A DNA stretch of 64,000 bases, from NCBI GenBank assembly GCA_016860845.1, contig BOKF01000043.1, positions 8,326 through 72,325 on the forward strand, given 5' to 3'. The notes under the pieces were generated by a model, which made no database searches, was not told the origin of the DNA, and saw nothing but the letters and a program-made list of their open reading frames with translations. The stretch is from Chloroflexota bacterium. Its GTDB lineage: Bacteria; Chloroflexota; Anaerolineae; 4572-78; J111. The translations under genes and the position numbers were made by a program. How positions within the stretch are numbered: position 1 is the stretch's first letter; each line of letters begins with the position of its first letter. Below are positions 59,926 to 64,000 of the stretch, one piece after another.

Positions 59926-60654
59926 ATGCTTAAACGCGGTTGTTCCTTAGCTGAACAAGTTAAATGCCACCTCAGACAGCAAATTGTCAGAGGTGAATTT
60001 GAGACCGGACGTATCCCTCCAGAGCTTGACCTGGCCAATGCCTTGATTGTGAGCCGCGACACTATTCGCGATGCGCTCAGTCGGTTGGAGTGGGAAGGTA
60101 TCATCATTCGCAAGCAAGGCGTCGGCACATTTGTTAATGAAGCCTATCTGCACATTAAATTCCCGCTTGGCGAAGTCCGATCCTATGAAGCAATGTTGGA
60201 AGCCCACGGTTATAGCCCTTCAACTCAAGTTATTGATGTGGAGGAACAACCGGCCACTCCAAGACTTGCCGCCGAGTTGAATCTTAAACTCGATGACAAT
60301 TTGCTGGTGATCCAGAAGTTGCTCTTAATCGATCGCAAACCGGTCATTTTCAACCGCATCAATGTTCCTACGCGCATTATCAATCAGCCTTATACCTACA
60401 ACGGTTTAAATCTGCCGCTTCATCGATTCTTATCAGAGTATTGTCGGGAACACCTGACCCATTACTTAAGTGAGCTTGTTCCATTAATCCCCTCTGCTTG
60501 GCTGGTGAAGATATTGAATCTGGCGCATCAGGAAACGGCCATACTCTCTTTTGAAGAGATTGGCTACAATCAAGATAACCGACCTATTGTTAAGGTTCAT
60601 TCTTATTTTGAGAATACCCTGCCGAAATGGCAGATGCTTCGCAAAAGTCCTTGA
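59926..60654 (+). CDS. GntR-family regulator (HutC/UTRA subfamily)
   Basis: A 242-residue regulator. The N-terminal winged helix is LAEQVKCHLRQQIVRGEF then VSRDTIRDALSRLEWEGIIIRKQGVGTFV. From about residue 85 the UTRA ligand domain follows, with MLEAHGYSPSTQVIDVEEQ, a strand-rich core and a late IVKVHSYFENTLPKW. UTRA regulators sense small molecules and bind operators in their own divergent region. It is placed to control both the RACo block and the corrinoid/methyltransferase genes. Confidence 0.9.
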   Translation: MLKRGCSLAEQVKCHLRQQIVRGEFETGRIPPELDLANALIVSRDTIRDALSRLEWEGIIIRKQGVGTFVNEAYLHIKFPLGEVRSYEAMLEAHGYSPSTQVIDVEEQPATPRLAAELNLKLDDNLLVIQKLLLIDRKPVIFNRINVPTRIINQPYTYNGLNLPLHRFLSEYCREHLTHYLSELVPLIPSAWLVKILNLAHQETAILSFEEIGYNQDNRPIVKVHSYFENTLPKWQMLRKSP

Positions 60655-60753
60655 TTTGTGTTTCGGCCTATATTTACAGGTATTGTACGCTGGGTGGGAT
60701 GATAGACCCTATCCAAAATCAAATTCATAATAAGAATAGCTAGGAGGAAAATT

Positions 60754-61455
60754 ATGAGTGATGAATTCTTTAAGCGCCTACGAGCGGCAATGGTGGATGG
60801 TGAGGAGGATGAAGCCGTTGCCTGTGTCAATGAGGCCCTTGCAGCCGGAGTTGACCCCATGAAGCTGGTAAAACAAGGGGTCCAACCCGGAATGGACGAC
60901 ATCGGCAAGAAGTTTGAAAGTGGGGAATCTTTTCTGCCAGAACTTATCCTGGCCGGAGACGCCGCGAAAGCAGCTTTGGATATAATCGTTCCCCAAATTT
61001 CAACGGATGGCGCTGAACAAGTGACCAAAGGAACGGTGGTGATTGCTACAATGTTTGGCGACAACCACGATATTGGCAAAAACTTGGTCTCGGCTATTTT
61101 GAGCGCCTATGGGTTCAACATAGTTGATGTCGGTATTAATGCCTCTGTCAGGGCTGTGATTGAAGAAGCGGAAAAAGTTGGGGCTAACATCATTGCCTCA
61201 TCTACGCTCATCACCACATCGTTGCCTTATCAGCGTCAGATTATTCAAAATTTGAAAGATTCGGGCCGTCGCGAAAAATTCTTTGTCATTGTGGGTGGTG
61301 GACCAGTTACGCCGGAATGGGCCAAAGAAATCGGCGCGGACGGCTACGGACGTGAAGCCAATGATGCGGCTATGCTGTGCCAACAGCTTATGGCAGGTGA
61401 TTTTAAGCCAGGTTCTCTGGCTGAACCAATTGTTTTAGGGGCCTTGGATAAGTAA
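60754..61455 (+). CDS. Methyltransferase cognate corrinoid protein (MtmC/MttC-type)
   Basis: A 233-residue cobalamin-binding protein. Residues 1-85 are the helical B12 cap (FFKRLRAAMVDGEEDEAVACV, GVQPGMDDIGKKFESGESFLPELILAG). The Rossmann B12 domain has the lower-ligand motif D103-x-H105-x-x-G108 in GDNHDIGKN, ASSTLITTSLP, and GGGPVTPEWAKEIGADGYG. It shuttles a methyl group from the substrate-specific methyltransferase next door to THF. It starts after aggagg and is 19 bases from the methyltransferase gene. Confidence 0.95.
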   Translation: MSDEFFKRLRAAMVDGEEDEAVACVNEALAAGVDPMKLVKQGVQPGMDDIGKKFESGESFLPELILAGDAAKAALDIIVPQISTDGAEQVTKGTVVIATMFGDNHDIGKNLVSAILSAYGFNIVDVGINASVRAVIEEAEKVGANIIASSTLITTSLPYQRQIIQNLKDSGRREKFFVIVGGGPVTPEWAKEIGADGYGREANDAAMLCQQLMAGDFKPGSLAEPIVLGALDK

Positions 61456-61474
61456 GCTTAACAGGAGATTAACC

Positions 61475-62863
61475 ATGAGAAACAAACCTGATATTGTTGA
61501 AATTCTCAAACGTACTGGGTCTGGCGAGTACTGTACCACTAAAGAGTGGGATACCAGGCGGGTTCCCGGCTCTATTCGTAAAATGTTAACAAAATATGAG
61601 TTGGCCAAAACTTTTGATGCCGAAAATCCCTGTAACTTTGACTATGAGTTGGCTGACAGATTCTACCAGGCCGGTTTTGAGCTAGCATTGGAGTTGGGAT
61701 ATTTCTGCGAAGACACCCAACGAATAGTCAAAGTAGATGAAGAAGAACTGCAAAATGCTCTCAAATATGCCAAGCCTGAAGTTTTTGTGGGTGAAGGCAT
61801 AGACGGTACTCTCATCAAATCCCGTACTCCGGCAGATCCTTACCCAATGGTTGCGGTTTGCTCTTTGGGGATCACTTACTCGGAGGATATTTTTCCAATT
61901 CTGGCCGAAGGTATTGCTCGGGAACGGGCGGTTGACTTGTTGGAAGCCGGCTCGTTAACAACCATTTTTGGAAATGAAGTGCTCTCGGGGACCCCATGGG
62001 AAACGCTGATGGGGCATGAGCATGGCCGGTTGCATCGGGAAATCAGGCGTAAGGCCGGGCGTCCGGGTATGGGGGCTATAGGAAGCATTTGTGCTGTTAC
62101 CGAGTATGGTCAGTTTGGCGCATACGGCACGCCGGGCGCATTTCTGCCAACCGACCTAGCCTTGATTCTCTTCCCCTCCGAATTGAAGATTGACTATCGA
62201 ACGCTCCACAAAGTAGTCCATACCCTTAACTGTGGGGGAATTATGAAATGCGACTCACCCAGTATGATTGGGGGGATGGCTGGCCCGCCGGAGGGAGCCT
62301 GTCTGAGCAGCATCGCCTGTGCCTTACTGTCGTATGCCATTCTCCAAACTACTGTTGGCGGCGGTGAAATCTACGATGTCCGCTATTTGAGCAATGTTAA
62401 TCGAGAAGGCTTGTGGGCCTTGAGCGTGACTGCCCAGGCCTTGTCCCGAAATACTCACATTTGTTCTCATATTATCGCTAACCAAGTGTCTGGGCCGGTA
62501 ACAGAGAATTTACTGTACGAAACTGTTACCGGGGTAGGCGTTATAGCTTCGTGCGGTACAGCAATGACCACCGGGCCACGCACTGCCGGTGGTAAACTCA
62601 ACAATTATATGACCCCCCTCGAATGTCGCTTTGTGGGCGAAGTGAGCCACGCCGCCTCCGGTGTTAAACCTGAGAAGATGAACGAAATTTGCAAGGTTCT
62701 TTTGCCCAAATACGAAAGCAGCCTCAAAAAACCGGATATTGGCAAACCCTTCCAGCAAGCCTACAATATTGATACGATGGAACCTATCTCCGAATGGGAA
62801 GATATCTATCGCCGGGTGAAGGAAGAAGCGATCGAACTGGGCATCCCCCTCGACCGTTTCTAA
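61475..62863 (+). CDS. MtmB-like (monomethylamine methyltransferase family) protein without pyrrolysine
   Basis: A 462-residue protein with end-to-end resemblance to archaeal MtmB: GEYCTTKEWDTRRVP near residue 17, FYQAGFELALELGYFCEDTQRIVK, the barrel segment AGRPGMG (195-201), SELKID (235-240), GPVTENLLYETVTG, and GEVSHAASGV. In MtmB an amber-encoded pyrrolysine lies in a GGM-Pyl-CTD context; here the same region reads GAFLPTD, so by eye Leu224 replaces it. There is no in-frame TAG. It probably transfers a methyl group to the corrinoid protein at 60754, but substrate chemistry must differ from pyrrolysine enzymes. Starts after acaggag. Confidence 0.85.
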   Translation: MRNKPDIVEILKRTGSGEYCTTKEWDTRRVPGSIRKMLTKYELAKTFDAENPCNFDYELADRFYQAGFELALELGYFCEDTQRIVKVDEEELQNALKYAKPEVFVGEGIDGTLIKSRTPADPYPMVAVCSLGITYSEDIFPILAEGIARERAVDLLEAGSLTTIFGNEVLSGTPWETLMGHEHGRLHREIRRKAGRPGMGAIGSICAVTEYGQFGAYGTPGAFLPTDLALILFPSELKIDYRTLHKVVHTLNCGGIMKCDSPSMIGGMAGPPEGACLSSIACALLSYAILQTTVGGGEIYDVRYLSNVNREGLWALSVTAQALSRNTHICSHIIANQVSGPVTENLLYETVTGVGVIASCGTAMTTGPRTAGGKLNNYMTPLECRFVGEVSHAASGVKPEKMNEICKVLLPKYESSLKKPDIGKPFQQAYNIDTMEPISEWEDIYRRVKEEAIELGIPLDRF

Positions 62864-62887
62864 TATCTCATCATCAATCTCCACAGG

Positions 62888-62930
62888 GCACTCCCCGGAA
62901 ATAATTTTCTGGGGAGTGCTTATTATCATT
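62888..62930 (+). terminator. Rho-independent terminator after the methyltransferase gene
   Basis: Arms gcactccccggaa (62888-62900) and ttctggggagtgc (62907-62919) pair fully with one G-U, loop of six, followed by ttattatcattta. It ends the GntR-corrinoid-methyltransferase transcript. Confidence 0.85.
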
Positions 62931-62987
62931 TAATTCGGTTCACCAAAAAACAATCAGGTTATTGAATAATGATGAAGCCACCGGGCA

Positions 62988-63011
62988 GAGGAAACTTTTC
63001 GGGGTTTCCTC
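62988..63011. terminator. Second hairpin after the methyltransferase gene
   Basis: gaggaaac (62988-62995) pairs with gtttcctc (63004-63011), followed by agtctttt. A short stem with a weak T-run, possibly a back-up terminator. Confidence 0.4.
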
Positions 63012-63094
63012 AGTCTTTTCCATTTTCCAATATCTGATTACCAAATTAGCCATAATCGGAATTTAAGGCTAAACTTGTTCTCAAATATTTAACG

Positions 63095-63108
63095 GTGGTA
63101 AATACCAC
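63095..63108. promoter_or_regulatory. Palindromic candidate operator upstream of the XRE-cupin regulator
   Basis: gtggta-aa-taccac is a perfect 6+2+6 palindrome 41 bases before the start codon, immediately followed by ttgaca (63109-63114). The overlap with a possible -35 fits autorepression, but no clear -10 is seen. Confidence 0.5.
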
Positions 63109-63148
63109 TTGACATGAAAGCAGTTAACAGAAGTGGGGTGCAACAAAA

Positions 63149-63688
63149 ATGTCGTTGGGAGAAAAAATTCGAACGCGCAGAGAAGAGATTGATATTAGTT
63201 TGCGGGAATTAGCTGCCCGGACCGATCTCACGCATAGTTTCCTCAGTTTAGTGGAACGGGATCAAGCTGATCCCAGTATCAACTCGTTGCGAAGAATCGC
63301 TGAAGCATTGGGTACACCGTTGGCAAACTTCTTTACTGAGGATAATGAAGTTACGCCCCTCGTTAAACGTAGCCAGCGGCGCACACTTCGGTTGCCTGGC
63401 TCGCACATTGAGTACGAAATGCTGAACCCTACCTCAATCCGCCGGTTACAGTTTTTTATGACCAATTTAGAGCCTGGGGCTGCCACTGCCGATGAACCAA
63501 TCTCCCATCCAGTGGAAGAATGCACGGTGGTGCTCCAGGGACGGCTTAAGCTGGAAGTAGGGTCTGAAGTTTACATCCTGGAAGAGGGCGACAGTGCCGG
63601 GTGGGACGGCAATCAACCTCATCGGCTAAGTTGTGTTGGTGAAGACACTTTAGTTCTTATTTCAGCAACCTCGCCACCGATGTTTTAG
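63149..63688 (+). CDS. XRE-family regulator with cupin domain
   Basis: A 179-residue regulator. Residues 1-65 form an XRE helix-turn-helix (IRTRREEIDISLRELAARTDLTHSFLSLVERDQADPSINSLRRIAEALG). From about 105 a cupin barrel follows, with SHPVEECTVVLQGRLKLEVG and GDSAGWDGNQPHRLSCVGED. Such regulators (PuuR-like) respond to small molecules, often amines, and bind their own promoter. It follows the MtmB-like gene after terminators and may add a second layer of control. Confidence 0.9.
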   Translation: MSLGEKIRTRREEIDISLRELAARTDLTHSFLSLVERDQADPSINSLRRIAEALGTPLANFFTEDNEVTPLVKRSQRRTLRLPGSHIEYEMLNPTSIRRLQFFMTNLEPGAATADEPISHPVEECTVVLQGRLKLEVGSEVYILEEGDSAGWDGNQPHRLSCVGEDTLVLISATSPPMF

Positions 63689-63752
63689 GGAATTTGTTAG
63701 AATTCATACCCGATCGGTGGATCAACCGACCCATTCATCTACAGGCAGAGAT

Positions 63753-64000
63753 GGAGCTACCGGGCCAATATTCACCTCAGGCTATGGTTATACTCATGCG
63801 CTGTGCAATGCTCATCTGTTACGGGAACTCCAGGCCTTGTATGAAACAGATCAGCGCCAACAGTGGGCTTGGTAGTTGAGGCGCTTGCTGCGCTTCGCCT
63901 AGGCAGTCGTCAAAACCATCCAAGATGCCGGCCACCCCTACTTGCCCGACCGTCAACGGGAGCGGATCGTGGCCTTGTTCGAGCATCTTGTGGTCCGGGC
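63753..64000 (+). pseudogene. IS66-type transposase fragment with two in-frame stops
   Basis: The frame reads YGYTHALCNAHLLRELQALYE, the Cys-Asn-His segment of IS66/TnpC transposases, then is cut by TAG after QQWAW and again after LLRFA, and continues VVKTIQDAGHPYLPDRQRE to the window edge. The 5' part is missing. It is a remnant; more may lie beyond the window. Confidence 0.7.

Noticed and set aside
60655..60753. Cobalamin riboswitch before the corrinoid gene
   Set aside because: The gap is under 100 bases and lacks a B12-box or the extended folded core.
61475..62863. Possible pyrrolysine use in the MtmB-like gene
   Set aside because: The gene has no in-frame TAG, and TAG ends several intact genes in the window (for example at 218, 2214 and 3751).
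1..64000. CRISPR array, tRNA or rRNA genes
   Set aside because: No regular short repeats with unique spacers were seen, and I found no cloverleaf or rRNA-like stretch in the gaps; a dedicated scan could still find a tRNA I missed.

Overview
The window reads as a dense stretch of a bacterial chromosome of moderate GC, most likely Chloroflexota (Anaerolineae/Caldilineae type). That placement is an impression from protein families (F420-linked LLM oxidoreductases with an F420:NADP reductase, monoderm-style lipoproteins, cytosolic THI5-like proteins), not a proof. TAG, TAA and TGA all end normal genes. I saw no rRNA, tRNA or CRISPR array.

Layout. (1) Positions 1-18108, plus strand: the tail of a Nif3-like gene; three THI5/NMT1-fold proteins without signal peptides; an LLM flavin oxidoreductase; an aldehyde dehydrogenase; a polar amino-acid ABC transporter whose binding protein has a LysM domain and two nearly identical ligand domains; a polysaccharide-deacetylase-like hydrolase; a GntR/FCD regulator; then, after a terminator, an operon for a 2-oxoacid dehydrogenase (E1alpha, E1beta, E2, no E3) enclosing two SDRs and a UbiD-type decarboxylase. 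(2) Positions 18166-22015: a scrap island. It holds two N-terminal amidohydrolase fragments facing each other, a degenerate IS5-like element, an IS630 fragment, and remnants of a CoxM-type FAD subunit and a diaminopropionate ammonia-lyase. An intact F420:NADP reductase gene sits among them. (3) Positions 22142-59520, minus strand: about 37 kb read in one direction. It runs from a corrinoid-activator (RACo) gene through a Cys-rich-fused methylene-THF reductase, a DUF1638 protein, an FAD/FeS/Mo hydroxylase with a duplicated Mo-subunit/deaminase module, two complete BMP-type nucleoside ABC transporters, a fused FeS-Mo hydroxylase (XdhD-like), a hydrolase, an SDR, a pterin-dependent methyltransferase, a Rieske oxygenase, a second LLM oxidoreductase, SsnA, an aminotransferase and a 2-hydroxyacid dehydrogenase, to formate-THF ligase. 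One complete IS4-type element with a 9-bp target duplication interrupts it. (4) Positions 59926-63688, plus strand, divergent from RACo: a GntR/UTRA regulator, a corrinoid protein, a monomethylamine methyltransferase (MtmB)-like protein without pyrrolysine, a terminator, and an XRE-cupin regulator. A broken IS66-type transposase runs off the end.

How it may work together (inference). The nucleoside transporters, guanine/8-oxoguanine-type deaminases, SsnA and several molybdenum hydroxylases point to uptake and oxidation of purines or similar N-heterocycles. The MtmB-like enzyme, corrinoid protein, RACo, methyl-THF methyltransferase, methylene-THF reductase and formate-THF ligase make a nearly complete route from an N-methyl group through a corrinoid to tetrahydrofolate and formate; FolD is not in the window. 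Finding both in one block, driven from a shared divergent promoter region, suggests coupled demethylation and degradation of an N-methylated heterocycle. The substrate cannot be read from sequence.
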